The notes under the pieces are model-generated. The model did no database searches, had not been told where the DNA came from, and saw only the letters and a list, made by a program, of their open reading frames with translations. A stretch of DNA of 31,538 nucleotides from a virus: IMG/VR virus record IMGVR_UViG_3300028419_000015, positions 1 to 31,538 of that record; one strand, written 5' to 3'. The position numbers and the translations under genes are program-made. Shown here one piece after another: positions 17,101 through 24,851 of the stretch (the stretch's first letter is position 1; every line of letters starts with the position of its first letter).

Positions 17101-18061
17101 CACGATTACCACTACGTCTAAGTTTGCCACTAGCGGAGCATTAACCAGCACGGGTAATTCTAGGTTGGTGTATAATGATGGCACCACCGAAGTATACCAA
17201 GTTGATGAAGTTACAGAGATAGACCCTAACGAGACTTATACCTACACCGTTATATCATCCGTTGATTGGGGACATCTGGAAGTTAAAACTTACTTTAATC
17301 AGACAGGTGTCGCTGAAGATCCAAATAAGATAAACCGCATCAGAGCAGTTTATAGGGGTGAGGTTACGGGAGCTTCGATTCAGGTGTTCCAAATTGACGA
17401 AGAAACCCCTGTTCCAGACACCGCAGAGTTCACGTCATCTAAGGAGACTAACCCATATTTCACTCGTGAAACATTCACTAAATATGATAAGACCCCCAAC
17501 TCAACTCCAGCGCCTACTGAGGAAGTAAGAAATACAGCGGTGTATAATAATGCGACCGATGTCATATACAGAATTGACAGGACGGTATTTACTCCAGAGC
17601 CCGCAGTTACGTATGAGAGCACCGTCAACAAAAAATGGCCAGCCGTGCTAGGGGGACTAACGCCCCAAAAATGGTCCCAGAGAGATGGCACCGACGTTTT
17701 CTCATATTTCCCGACATACATACAGGAAGAATATAGTGGGCCCTGCCGCGCTAGCGTGACTGAGACATGGTCTAAAGAAGCCCCAACAGGACAATCATCG
17801 GTAGGACCCTTCCTGAAGACGACCCCTGTTTTCTTTTCGTGCCCTTTGTTTAGGGTAAGTATCCCACCATGTTTACACACCGCACAGACGTTTTCAGGTA
17901 CTACTGGTACTACAAGTGACCAGTGGGAATACCTAGTGTGGAATGAGACAATACCAGCCACCGAGCAAACTAATTGGGTTAATGTTGTAATCTCAGACGA
18001 GGTGTCCCCCTTCCAAGGAGGTTTCCTCCAGAAAACAATAACGTGTTACCCACCAGTTTAA
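14135..18061 (+). CDS. Giant repeat-rich virion protein, family unrecognised
   Basis: I do not recognise the 1308-aa product. An N-terminal domain (about 8-150) with 'FSIFVSPRNEDFLFYEKVD' and 'ALGSPMP' is repeated at about 290-440 as 'VFVYLTPDQNDFVFYELVD' and 'VVGAPMS', so it is an internal duplication. Residues about 580-1040 hold eight tandem units of 56-58 residues, each with 'SR(V/I)xYxxGxxxxYQxDxE'; the cores begin at residues 607, 664, 721, 779, 837, 895, 953 and 1009, with two degenerate copies after. The rest is beta-rich and ends in a Cys-containing C terminus. There is no signal peptide or TM segment. Its size, repeats and neighbours argue for a structural component (tail, spike or fibre); this is inference. 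It is followed 4 bases later by the 204-aa gene. Confidence 0.82.
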   Translation: MPLSSQRQRFSIFVSPRNEDFLFYEKVDKQRVQESIPEYGDPHPDFRKYPNHFFTQAVQADEEGQVYFYYYAAKRDHQDDYNFEHSTVNHKSGTYDQVIRTYITLRSEYDEDAPALGSPMPIVDADPFDASDKYTLISREQSRVGETVGISSKRNPDEMDSMFVLEKCVYLKRAPITTTSYDKNTGAHVFTTTNLVHRDEIISTKGADAQELFYLRPDNVSQYYQPDGVSRYAVYGATSGVTGFTVVELLDDSDNPFWEVDEETGAHQTVEQVSEEWFYVSAIQNGEVNERRVFVYLTPDQNDFVFYELVDRKNEKLEPAPLPEFGEAHSEFTDHKFVAAVPNDNIGDFYKFYYARDRFNEDQYNFSESFVDIGGVRVSLVRRSYVVLRDSYDPDAPVVGAPMSPEPNNKFTGNYLLVDRVQRPIEDETLSSLYVSEERIYAKTPDVGNQEGNFTLQEGGLTVTRTWIVPRDQVGAFPRPAVGASDSKYGQYEYATRRISQETPPEIDSYFSVVLDIYAKKGWAFQEDHQYNIGYKIIETSTLEDEKYGEGNYTVSFDERGWQRKQRSAELTGFEYESQVETRPYGKITTNTSAGTEPIVGQNNTRSRIVFDDGTLQIYQRDEDTFTIKEGSAGQEKNEQIYASITTNKFYRSTGDVLTDTGSSRVIYDDGTTQVYEVSEESVVAKEGDAGQTIQKTASAIITTSSIFSQNGDVTGDTGSSRVVYRGGGVTIYQIDNEVAELPADTDAGETKQQTVFADISTASEFRLSPTINTDTGSSRVAYRGGGVVIYQVDEETTTITTNTDAGETIQKTAAAKITTTSTYAQSGDVTGDTGSSRVVYRGGGVILYQIDNEVAQLPTNTDAGQTKQQTIFADITTTSTYATSGNISSATGSSRVAYRGGGIVIYQVDNETTTVASNKDAGQTKEARLYGTLTTTSTYSQSSSVTGNIGRSRVVYRGGGTIIYQVDVEDLVFKAAENGETKESTIYATITTTSKFATSGALTSTGNSRLVYNDGTTEVYQVDEVTEIDPNETYTYTVISSVDWGHLEVKTYFNQTGVAEDPNKINRIRAVYRGEVTGASIQVFQIDEETPVPDTAEFTSSKETNPYFTRETFTKYDKTPNSTPAPTEEVRNTAVYNNATDVIYRIDRTVFTPEPAVTYESTVNKKWPAVLGGLTPQKWSQRDGTDVFSYFPTYIQEEYSGPCRASVTETWSKEAPTGQSSVGPFLKTTPVFFSCPLFRVSIPPCLHTAQTFSGTTGTTSDQWEYLVWNETIPATEQTNWVNVVISDEVSPFQGGFLQKTITCYPPV
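15950..17230 (+). repeat. Eight tandem ~171-bp protein repeats
   Basis: Conserved cores start at 15953, 16124, 16295, 16469, 16643, 16817, 16991 and 17159, a spacing of 56-58 codons. The middle five units share TACCGCGG(T/C)GG-type DNA and alternate in detail (3 resembles 5, and 4 resembles 6), hinting at duplication of a two-unit block. Confidence 0.88.
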
Positions 18062-18065
18062 TACA

Positions 18066-18680
18066 ATGCCCTATCCTGATTACAGCGGAGGACCCACGAA
18101 TTACTACCAAACGGACCCACTAGTTGACTTCCCACCATCAAGGTTTAGTGGTGGTAGTGGTGATGTACACCCATGGAAAATAACCATTATCAATGACCCA
18201 GATTTTCCTGAGACAGGAAGACCGAAGTGGGTGCTATCAACTACAGGGACATTGATTTATGACCCTTCACATCTCTCCCTTGTCACCGAGGATGGAGTCA
18301 CGAACGAAGGAGTGACAAAAGGAAAATATGTAAATATTGAGTTAGCCGCTCTGGGAATAGACATTACAGGAGAGTCAGTGATATATTTTCAGTATGGGAT
18401 TGAGGATAAAAATGTAACATTTGAAGTGGCATCAAGAGACGATGGGGAGACGGAGGTATGGAAAAGGTATCTGCCTGAAGATGCTTTTGCTGACCCAAAT
18501 AATATAAAAGACCTCACCCACTCTAAGACCCCAATTGCTCTAATACGGAACAACCCAGACTTACCAGACGATCCGACACCCGCAGACCGATACATAGTCA
18601 CGCAGTTGGTAAGGAGCAACATGGTCATTAATGATTCCTGCTTCAGGGGTGTTGCATTGCCAGCCTTTATCCCCCTTTAA
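18066..18680 (+). CDS. Unrecognised virion-region protein (204 aa)
   Basis: I do not recognise a family. The protein starts 'MPYPDYSGGPTNYYQTDPLV', then has a Gly/Ser-rich turn and a mostly beta-type pattern ('PWKITIINDPDF', 'VIYFQYGIEDKNVTFEVAS'). It has no signal peptide, TM segment or catalytic motif. It lies 4 bases after the 1308-aa gene and 3 bases before the 300-aa gene, so it is co-transcribed with both; it may be a partner of the giant protein, such as a chaperone or a minor structural subunit. No Shine-Dalgarno sequence precedes its ATG. Confidence 0.75.
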   Translation: MPYPDYSGGPTNYYQTDPLVDFPPSRFSGGSGDVHPWKITIINDPDFPETGRPKWVLSTTGTLIYDPSHLSLVTEDGVTNEGVTKGKYVNIELAALGIDITGESVIYFQYGIEDKNVTFEVASRDDGETEVWKRYLPEDAFADPNNIKDLTHSKTPIALIRNNPDLPDDPTPADRYIVTQLVRSNMVINDSCFRGVALPAFIPL

Positions 18681-18683
18681 GAT

Positions 18684-19586
18684 ATGGATGACGCTGTCCC
18701 AGAAATAACTGACCCGACCGAATCATTCTTACAGCAGAATTTACCCTTCTGCATTGAGAATATGGATGTCTCTAATTACGCATATGTTGAACCCATGACG
18801 CTAGAGCAAGCCTCTGCTTTGGTTTTTAACTTGGCTTCCGTTGAAATTACAGAAGACATACTTAAACTCCAAGTTGTTTTAATTCCCGCAGAGGCCGTGT
18901 ATCCTGATGGAAGCGAAGCGGAAGAAACAACTTATGAGCTCATCTTTACGGATGTCGCGTATCCTGATGGGGAAGAAGGATGGGGTGTGGAGCCCTTTAA
19001 GTTATCTACCATTCACTCTGAAGAACGTGGCGACGATTACTTCCAATATTTGAGGTATTCAGAGGAGGAGGTTGAGCCTCGACAGAGAGCAGCTTGTGGC
19101 CCAGCTGAATCCTCAAGAGAAATACACTCATTTACATTTCCAGGTGATGTATTTGCTTCAGTAAATTTTGGACCGTTTGTTAAGATGTATGATGGGGACG
19201 TTGACGACGAAGCAAACCATATTGGTTACGGATTCCCCATCGGAGCCCTCCAGATGCATAGTGGTGTTGAAGGTGTTGATGCTAATGGGGTTGCATATGG
19301 CAACTTCGCAGAAGACGGAGATTGGGAAAGTGACGGTGGATTATTTCCTTATCCGAACTGGTGGGCTGAGTTCGGACCGTTCTACGGCAACAGGCGCGAA
19401 AGACAAGCGCAACCTGATAACGTAACCACCGTGTCCATAGACGGGTTTCCATTTGTTGCAGCCTACTGGCAGGGCAGGGATGCCGATTTTTTTGCAGGCG
19501 AACGAACACAAACCACATGGACTGCTACTGGCTTACCACCCTCTGGTTCCTTTAACTTTTATACCTACGAGTCACAACAACCTTGA
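18684..19586 (+). CDS. Unrecognised acidic virion-region protein (300 aa)
   Basis: I do not recognise a family. The protein is acidic and rich in aromatic residues. The C-terminal half has many Gly, Phe, Tyr and Trp residues ('GGLFPYPNWWAEFGPFYG', about 212-229), the look of a beta-structured surface or knob domain. A small internal repeat, 'YPDGSE'/'YPDGEE' (about 72 and 92), is matched by a repeated GTATCCTGATGG in the DNA. There is no signal peptide or TM segment. It ends the operon that began at 14135; a candidate promoter follows. A tail or head-surface role is inferred from context only. Confidence 0.75.
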   Translation: MDDAVPEITDPTESFLQQNLPFCIENMDVSNYAYVEPMTLEQASALVFNLASVEITEDILKLQVVLIPAEAVYPDGSEAEETTYELIFTDVAYPDGEEGWGVEPFKLSTIHSEERGDDYFQYLRYSEEEVEPRQRAACGPAESSREIHSFTFPGDVFASVNFGPFVKMYDGDVDDEANHIGYGFPIGALQMHSGVEGVDANGVAYGNFAEDGDWESDGGLFPYPNWWAEFGPFYGNRRERQAQPDNVTTVSIDGFPFVAAYWQGRDADFFAGERTQTTWTATGLPPSGSFNFYTYESQQP

Positions 19587-19599
19587 TAATCCTCAGCCC

Positions 19600-19628
19600 T
19601 TGACCCTGATTCCTTAATCTGCTACCAT
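19600..19628 (+). promoter_or_regulatory. Sigma70-like promoter before the adaptor-like gene
   Basis: The elements are TTGACC (19600-19605), a 17-bp spacer and TACCAT (19623-19628), with 7 bases to the ATG at 19636. An overlapping TAAAAT (19629-19634) is another possible -10. The predicted start site again falls at the start codon. Confidence 0.55.
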
Positions 19629-19635
19629 TAAAATT

Positions 19636-20622
19636 ATGCCCGCGCTCACTTTATCAGCCATTAACCAGTCTCTAAATGACTACGTTCGCCCCGATTTTGA
19701 TTTCCTCACCAGCCTTAATATGGTGCTTCCGAGGATATATAGCATGGGCTACTGGCGTGATTTGGTGTATGAGGATACCGTGGTCACAGATCACCAATAC
19801 TTCTCCCTCCCTGATGGTGCCGAGTCCCTGATGGCAGCGACCATTGATGACAATACTACGGCTGTCAGATCCCTGTGGCATGATTACAAGTTAACGGGTT
19901 CAGGATCGAGCACAGTAGGCAGCGGCCCAGACCCATTGTATGGTGTGGTGGATGATGGCTACGCCCCCTCAATTATTGACCTCAATCGTTCCAAGCAATA
20001 CAAGCTCTACGCACGCCCACTTAAGGAAGGGGCTACACTACCAGATTGCGGGCGCGTTATTGTTAGCTACCTGAACACCAACGGGGAACTCGGCGAAGAG
20101 ATCTTCCAGCTTGATGAGTCTACTGCCATGGTCGGTGCCAACGTAGATGCAACTCGGATCACATCTATTGTATTTGAAACCGTCCCCTTCGACGTCAAGA
20201 TTGTAGCGGTAGACACTGACAACGTGGGAACCGTGGACTTTGCTGCTGATTCGGAGGACTGGAAAGGCGTCATACTGACGCTAGCGCGGGGGGAGGGCAA
20301 TCAAGTTGCCCGCTATCGCCGTCTCAGGCTCTCTAATCCAACCAATTTGACTAAACATGTGCGCCTTTTGATGAAACGGAAGTTCATCCCACTTCAATCA
20401 GTGCAGGATATTGTCCATCTTGGAAACCTCAATGCAATCAAACACGGGCTGCTTGGTTTCATTGCTGAGGATAATGCTGATGTTGAGCGTGCAAACTACC
20501 ACTGGGGTGTATGCCGTATCCTCCTTGAAGAGGAGATGGATGCTCACCGTGGGTCTGCTAAGCCCACAGTGAAGTTCCAACCAGCAGGTGCTGGGTCTAT
20601 GTCTGTGCCAAACTTGATGTAG
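19636..20622 (+). CDS. Adaptor-like virion structural protein
   Basis: The 328-aa protein starts with a helical 'SAINQSLNDYVRPDFDFLTSLNMVLPRIYSMGYWRDL' and ends with 'HVRLLMKRKFIPLQSVQDIVHLGNLNAIKHGLLGFIAEDNADVERANYHWGV' (about 242-293), split here only for description. This C-terminal layout ('KR(K/R)FxPL', 'GNxxAxKxGLL', 'E...D...A...W') recalls podovirus head-tail adaptor or tail-tube type virion proteins, from memory of such sequences; I cannot run a search. The middle is beta-rich. It is the last plus-strand gene before the convergent replication arm, and its last 26 bases overlap the primase-helicase gene tail to tail. It has its own candidate promoter. Confidence 0.7.
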   Translation: MPALTLSAINQSLNDYVRPDFDFLTSLNMVLPRIYSMGYWRDLVYEDTVVTDHQYFSLPDGAESLMAATIDDNTTAVRSLWHDYKLTGSGSSTVGSGPDPLYGVVDDGYAPSIIDLNRSKQYKLYARPLKEGATLPDCGRVIVSYLNTNGELGEEIFQLDESTAMVGANVDATRITSIVFETVPFDVKIVAVDTDNVGTVDFAADSEDWKGVILTLARGEGNQVARYRRLRLSNPTNLTKHVRLLMKRKFIPLQSVQDIVHLGNLNAIKHGLLGFIAEDNADVERANYHWGVCRILLEEEMDAHRGSAKPTVKFQPAGAGSMSVPNLM

Positions 20623-22774
20623 GAACTGTCTGACCCACTTTCTCGATATCGAATCTCTCTTCGAGATTGATAACCCATATCTTTCCACCACCGCGCCCCT
20701 CTGACCTTACAGGTCTGACGCTGGTGTTGGACTTGGTAGTTTCCTCCATCGTGCACATCCCACGTCGAACGAACTCGGGGTTGTTACTCCGACCGACTGC
20801 GCGTCCCTCATTGAAACCCATCGTAGAGATAAGGAACTCAGTCAGTGTCCCACGCCACTCAATGTCATCCGTGTAGTTCCTTGCCTGTTTGGCAAACCAG
20901 TCAACTAGCTCAGCCACACTACTGCGGCTTGAGTTGTCGTAGGCAGCCTCAGCGATCTTCTCGTCAATAAAGCTAACTACACCAAACCTAGCGGGACCGT
21001 CCATAATATCCTCATGTGGTTGGTGGTCTAGTAACCATCGAGCGAAGTGTGGTAGTTCCTGCTCGATTATATCTTCCAAGACGTGGTTTGGCGGGAAGCT
21101 ACTCGTCGCCTTGTCTGATATTCTCAGTGCCATAATCTTGTCACGGTTAGAAGAATCGAGGGCTGGAATAACCGACAGGCTATTAGCGTCTTCGTTAAGG
21201 GACATAATAACTCGACCAGTCCAAGGCACAGACATAGCATCCGCATACTTAGCCATGTATTCCATACGAGGGTTGGCTACAGCACGCTTGATAAGCTCGG
21301 TGGCTTTTAGCTGGTCTTGGAACGAAGCAGCCGAAGTGGTATCGTCTACCACCCATGCTGCAACTCGAGCTAGGTCCTTGTTGAACTGACTGATGCCACT
21401 GAGGTATTCACTCGCATCAGAGAAGCCGCCGACTAATGCAGCGATAACTTTGTTTGACAACAGAGACTTCCCTTTGTTGGTAGGACCCACTAACAATAGA
21501 GCTTGCCCTTGAGTTAGCTGGTGGTTCATCACGGCAATATAGAACCGCTGTAGCCAAGCAAAAAAGTATTCTACCGTAGGCCGCTGATCAGCACTATTGG
21601 CAAACAACTGGTGTAGCCACTCGTGTATAAAAGGCCACTTACTAATGTCACCATCACTGTCCGCTTGCGTGGGGCACAGGCAAGCCGTATTGAGAATACG
21701 ATTTGAGTTAAACTCCACGATTCGATCTGTGGAGAAGATGACAGGGGCTATATCATTTACTCGGTTCACGTTGCAGATGGCTAGAATAGCCTCGTCAATC
21801 TCCGAAGTGTTTTTGCCTTTGCTGGGCTTCTGAGAGAAACCAGCCTTCTTGAGCTCACGCATTACCTGCGCCTCATTGATGCTGACTGCTTGTCCATAGC
21901 TCATCTTGTAGTAGCTCTTACCGTTATACCAATAGTCGTCAAGCAAGCTACCTACTTTTTCTTGCTCATAATCTTGCACGAATTTACGTCCAAAGATCTC
22001 AGCCCATGTAACAAACCCTTTACCTGCACGGTCGGAATAACAGACAATACCATCTTCAACAACCTGACAACCATCCCTCTCAATGCCATCATTGATCCAG
22101 AACAGGGGTCCACGTTGCCCAACTTCAAATGGGTTGGTCCACCTAGCTGGGAATCTGCTTTCTACCTCAGCCGCAACGACGTCGATTGAGATAACCACAT
22201 CACCAGATCGGGGGGCTTGTGCGGACGCTGCTTTGATAGCTGCGGTTTGTGTCACAGACTTAGGTAGGGAAACCCCAATCTGCTTCCAGTTTGTCCCCAA
22301 GTCAAAATACTGGGACGACTTCATGGACGTGCTATCAAAACCTGCATGTAGCTTTTGCAGTGTCAGGATTCGCGCTATCTGTTTCATGAACGCTGGGAAC
22401 ATTTCATCAGACGTAGGGACAGGTGATTCAAACTCCCATACTAGACGCATGTACCCACTGTGTGTTTGTGAAATCCATGTCGGTGTGTATGCCGCCTTTT
22501 CTAGGACATCTTCAATTGCGCTCCAGTCTACCGCTGCATCATAGTCACCTACGACACCATAGATCAAGCGGGGTGGGTTATCAACTCCGACACGCTCCCG
22601 TGGAGAATCCGCTTCTACGGTATTGTAAAAGACATGCTTGGTGGACGGCTCAGCTGACCACTTACGGTGATCCGATTTGGTTTTGTGGTGGGGGACTTTT
22701 GATTTTGTCTTGGACAAATCTTTGACAATGGTGATGTCGGAACTTCTTAGATTCTCAATGTAAAAATATTTCAT
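20597..22774 (-). CDS. Primase-helicase (AEP-like N terminus, SF3/D5-type ATPase)
   Basis: The 725-aa protein has a C-terminal superfamily 3-type ATPase: Walker A GPTNKGKS (430-437), Walker B AWVVDD (473-478), and sensor-like VIMSLNED (522-529). Before it is the pre-helicase pattern 'TDRIVEFNSNRILN ... CLCP' (349-368) of phage primase-helicases. The N-terminal part contains 'GDYDA' (76-80), 'SGYMRLVWEF' (106-115) and 'AGFDSTSMKSSQYFDLGTNW' (144-163), compatible with an archaeo-eukaryotic primase fold (D-x-D, then a later D), but the usual S-x-H second motif is not clear. It would unwind and possibly prime phage DNA. It is the last gene of the minus-strand operon, 4 bases after the polymerase gene. 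Confidence 0.85.
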   Translation of the reverse strand: MKYFYIENLRSSDITIVKDLSKTKSKVPHHKTKSDHRKWSAEPSTKHVFYNTVEADSPRERVGVDNPPRLIYGVVGDYDAAVDWSAIEDVLEKAAYTPTWISQTHSGYMRLVWEFESPVPTSDEMFPAFMKQIARILTLQKLHAGFDSTSMKSSQYFDLGTNWKQIGVSLPKSVTQTAAIKAASAQAPRSGDVVISIDVVAAEVESRFPARWTNPFEVGQRGPLFWINDGIERDGCQVVEDGIVCYSDRAGKGFVTWAEIFGRKFVQDYEQEKVGSLLDDYWYNGKSYYKMSYGQAVSINEAQVMRELKKAGFSQKPSKGKNTSEIDEAILAICNVNRVNDIAPVIFSTDRIVEFNSNRILNTACLCPTQADSDGDISKWPFIHEWLHQLFANSADQRPTVEYFFAWLQRFYIAVMNHQLTQGQALLLVGPTNKGKSLLSNKVIAALVGGFSDASEYLSGISQFNKDLARVAAWVVDDTTSAASFQDQLKATELIKRAVANPRMEYMAKYADAMSVPWTGRVIMSLNEDANSLSVIPALDSSNRDKIMALRISDKATSSFPPNHVLEDIIEQELPHFARWLLDHQPHEDIMDGPARFGVVSFIDEKIAEAAYDNSSRSSVAELVDWFAKQARNYTDDIEWRGTLTEFLISTMGFNEGRAVGRSNNPEFVRRGMCTMEETTKSNTSVRPVRSEGRGGGKIWVINLEERFDIEKVGQTVPTSSLAQT

Positions 22775-22778
22775 GGTC

Positions 22779-24566
22779 TTATTTCTCGTAGTGTTTCAGG
22801 ACAGAACCCTCAGCGGACAGTGGGATGTTTGGTATCCACGGTGGCGGCTCCGACATTATTCTTACCACATCGCTCAAAGCCTCGGAAGCATTTTCGTCAT
22901 CAACCTCTAAAATAACTTCATCGTGAACGTGGAACAGGAGTTTATATCCAGCCTTATCAAGTGCCACCATCATGCCAGCAAATATGTCGCGGGCTAAACC
23001 CTGTGCTAAGTTCTCAGTTATCAAACCCTGCCAGATCCTGACATCAACTCGGCGCGAGTGCTTAATAATCTGAGTGATGTTCTCTGGATACCCAAACCTA
23101 CCTTTGACTAGCTTGGGCTTACCATACTTAATTTGCCTGAGGGGCAAGTCTTCCGCATGGTCTTTTCGTTCACAGTTTCTGTCATCCAGCTGGTGATACC
23201 CATTTAGGTTTTCCTTGAGGGTGTCCCATAACTTAACAACTTTTTTCATCTTGGCTCGGTAGAGGTCAATTGCGGATTGTGAATCTTCCTCACTGTAACC
23301 ATATGCTGCTGCGAAGGCTTTCGGACCTGCCATAAACCCAGCGCCCAATACAATTGCTTTTACTAAGTTTCTTGTGTCTGGGTCCTCAACCCTGAGAGAT
23401 CCTTTAGCTGGATCCCACATGTCAAATTCTATGGCAAATGCCTCGTAGATGTCATCAGACTGTTCAACAGTTTTAAGCATGTCCCAATCCTCTGCTAACC
23501 ACAGTAGCGTCCGCACCTCAATCTGAGACAAGTCAACTACGACTAGCTTCTTGCCTTCAGGGGCACAGATTAGTTTGCGTAGATCGGCCCCGAACATTTC
23601 TTTTCGGGGCAGGTTCTGTAGGTTAAAGTTACCGCCACCCCCTGAGAAGCGACCAGTGTGTGCCCCAAAATACATTATGTTTCCGTAATAGCGACCGTCT
23701 GGCATCGTGGCACAATCAATAGCTTCCAACTTCTTAAGTAAGGAGTTGATCCTACGCCACTCAGATACCGCCTGAATCCACTTATACTTCTGCCCATGCT
23801 CCTTAATCCATTCCTGTGCCTTAATGTCTGTTTTTGCTAGAGAGGCTGGTGGCTCTATGCCCATCTTCCGACATTCTTCATTGAAGGCTTTTCTCGATAG
23901 GGTCGGCTTCTCACCAAGCCATGGTATGTTAGCCTCCGCATCAAACAAGTATTGCTTAACACGTTCTTGTGCCATCTTGAGCTCTTCTTGATCAATGGGT
24001 ATGCCACGTTGTAGAGCCTCCCTATTGACACGGCTGATTTCTCTTTCGTGCTCTGGCCACTCGTCACCTATTTTCTGCCACAGCTGTAGGCAGAGACGTG
24101 AGTCTACTAATGCATATTCGGAGACCTCCGCCTGAAACTCTGGTGTCATGTTTTCCCAGAGCTTTCCTTTCATGTTGTCTCGGGTGGACTTGTCTGGCTT
24201 AACTCCGAGTGCATATTCTGAAGCACCAGCGAGGTTCCTTGGTATACCAACATAAGCCGCAAGATCTGCTGTGCAGTGCCATGCGGAGTATTTGACATCG
24301 GGCCACCAGCCTTGTGTGGTCCCATACTTGTAAAGTGTTTCATCAAAAGATGCATTGTGGGCGAGGACAACATTGTCAATTAGCATATCCCAATCGAAGT
24401 CTTTGGGGTGACCAACAAATTCGTATCCATCATCGCCGACAACCGAGACCATATAGGCATCAAATTCGTGGTGTGAGAAGTAGCCCAAGGGGCCGAGTGT
24501 TCTGATACTACAGTCGTTGCTGTAAAATGTCTCAAAATCTAACGCGTAAGTAATTTTATTATTCAT
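22779..24566 (-). CDS. Family A DNA polymerase with 3'-5' exonuclease
   Basis: I chose ATG 24566 (595 aa); an upstream in-frame start at 24647 would run through the palindrome at 24607-24640. The exonuclease motifs are ALDFET (Asp10, Glu12), 'AHNASFDETLYK' (Asp75) and 'YALVDSRL' (Tyr151, Asp155). The polymerase motifs are A 'LVVVDLSQIEVR' (Asp345), B 'RNLVKAIVLGAGFMAG' (Arg399, Lys403) and C 'FHVHDEVIL' (His548-Asp549-Glu550). The 5'-3' exonuclease domain of bacterial PolI is absent, as usual in phages. The residue matching E. coli Phe762 is Leu407 and that matching Tyr766 is Phe411. It is the replicative polymerase and lies between a small coiled-coil gene and the primase-helicase. Confidence 0.93.
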   Translation of the reverse strand: MNNKITYALDFETFYSNDCSIRTLGPLGYFSHHEFDAYMVSVVGDDGYEFVGHPKDFDWDMLIDNVVLAHNASFDETLYKYGTTQGWWPDVKYSAWHCTADLAAYVGIPRNLAGASEYALGVKPDKSTRDNMKGKLWENMTPEFQAEVSEYALVDSRLCLQLWQKIGDEWPEHEREISRVNREALQRGIPIDQEELKMAQERVKQYLFDAEANIPWLGEKPTLSRKAFNEECRKMGIEPPASLAKTDIKAQEWIKEHGQKYKWIQAVSEWRRINSLLKKLEAIDCATMPDGRYYGNIMYFGAHTGRFSGGGGNFNLQNLPRKEMFGADLRKLICAPEGKKLVVVDLSQIEVRTLLWLAEDWDMLKTVEQSDDIYEAFAIEFDMWDPAKGSLRVEDPDTRNLVKAIVLGAGFMAGPKAFAAAYGYSEEDSQSAIDLYRAKMKKVVKLWDTLKENLNGYHQLDDRNCERKDHAEDLPLRQIKYGKPKLVKGRFGYPENITQIIKHSRRVDVRIWQGLITENLAQGLARDIFAGMMVALDKAGYKLLFHVHDEVILEVDDENASEALSDVVRIMSEPPPWIPNIPLSAEGSVLKHYEK

Positions 24567-24606
24567 ATTTTTGGTGTGTGCCGTGATTGTAATTTGGCAT
24601 AAATTT

Positions 24607-24640
24607 ACCCACACCCCCATGACGTCATAGGGGTGTGGGT
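24607..24640. promoter_or_regulatory. 34-bp near-perfect palindrome centred on TGACGTCA
   Basis: Left arm ACCCACACCCC (24607-24617) pairs with right arm GGGGTGTGGGT (24630-24640). Between them is C-ATGACGTCAT-A, where ATGACGTCAT is self-complementary. Only the pair 24618/24629 mismatches (16 of 17 pairs). It lies in the 98-bp gap upstream of the polymerase gene. No T-run follows on either strand, so a simple terminator is unlikely. Options include a protein-binding operator, a replication-related hairpin, or an mRNA structure controlling polymerase synthesis. Confidence 0.75.
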
Positions 24641-24664
24641 GGGTCATGTATATTAAACTAGGGA

Positions 24665-24847
24665 TTACTCCTCTAGTGAAAGCTCTTCTTGGATATCAAA
24701 GAGCCCTTTGGCTTTCTCGAAGGCGTCAATGATAACGACCGTGCGAGCGTAATGTTCTTGCAGAGTTTTGATGTTGTCATCGAGATCTGAGAGCATTTTA
24801 TTGGCGGTTGCAATCTCCTCAGAGATCACGTCTAAATGGGAACTCAT
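24665..24847 (-). CDS. Small coiled-coil protein (60 aa)
   Basis: I chose ATG 24847 (60 aa), 4 bases after the upstream gene's stop; a start at 24883 would overlap that gene. The sequence is helical throughout with heptad-like Ile/Leu/Met spacing ('ISEEIATANKMLSDLDDNI') and an acidic end (QEELSLEE). It has no TM segment or Cys. The family is not recognised. It lies between the possible ssDNA-binding gene and the polymerase gene, and its acidic C-terminal tail recalls tails used by replication accessory proteins to contact partners. A role in the replisome is inference. Confidence 0.65.
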   Translation of the reverse strand: MSSHLDVISEEIATANKMLSDLDDNIKTLQEHYARTVVIIDAFEKAKGLFDIQEELSLEE

Positions 24848-24851
24848 ACAA

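Noticed and set aside
17380-17961. 193-codon open frame on the minus strand
   Set aside because: Lies antisense to the 1308-aa gene, whose composition and repeats show it to be the real gene; no promoter or neighbours on that strand.
20652-20668. Small hairpin AATCTC-TCTTC-GAGATT in the convergent region as a terminator
   Set aside because: Stem of only 6 bp inside the coding end of the primase-helicase gene, with no T-run; not strong enough to call.
22083-22544. 153-codon open frame on the plus strand
   Set aside because: Antisense to the primase-helicase gene; no supporting motif or context.
24567-24647. Extended N terminus of the DNA polymerase
   Set aside because: Would read through the palindrome and place 27 unrelated residues before the first exonuclease motif.
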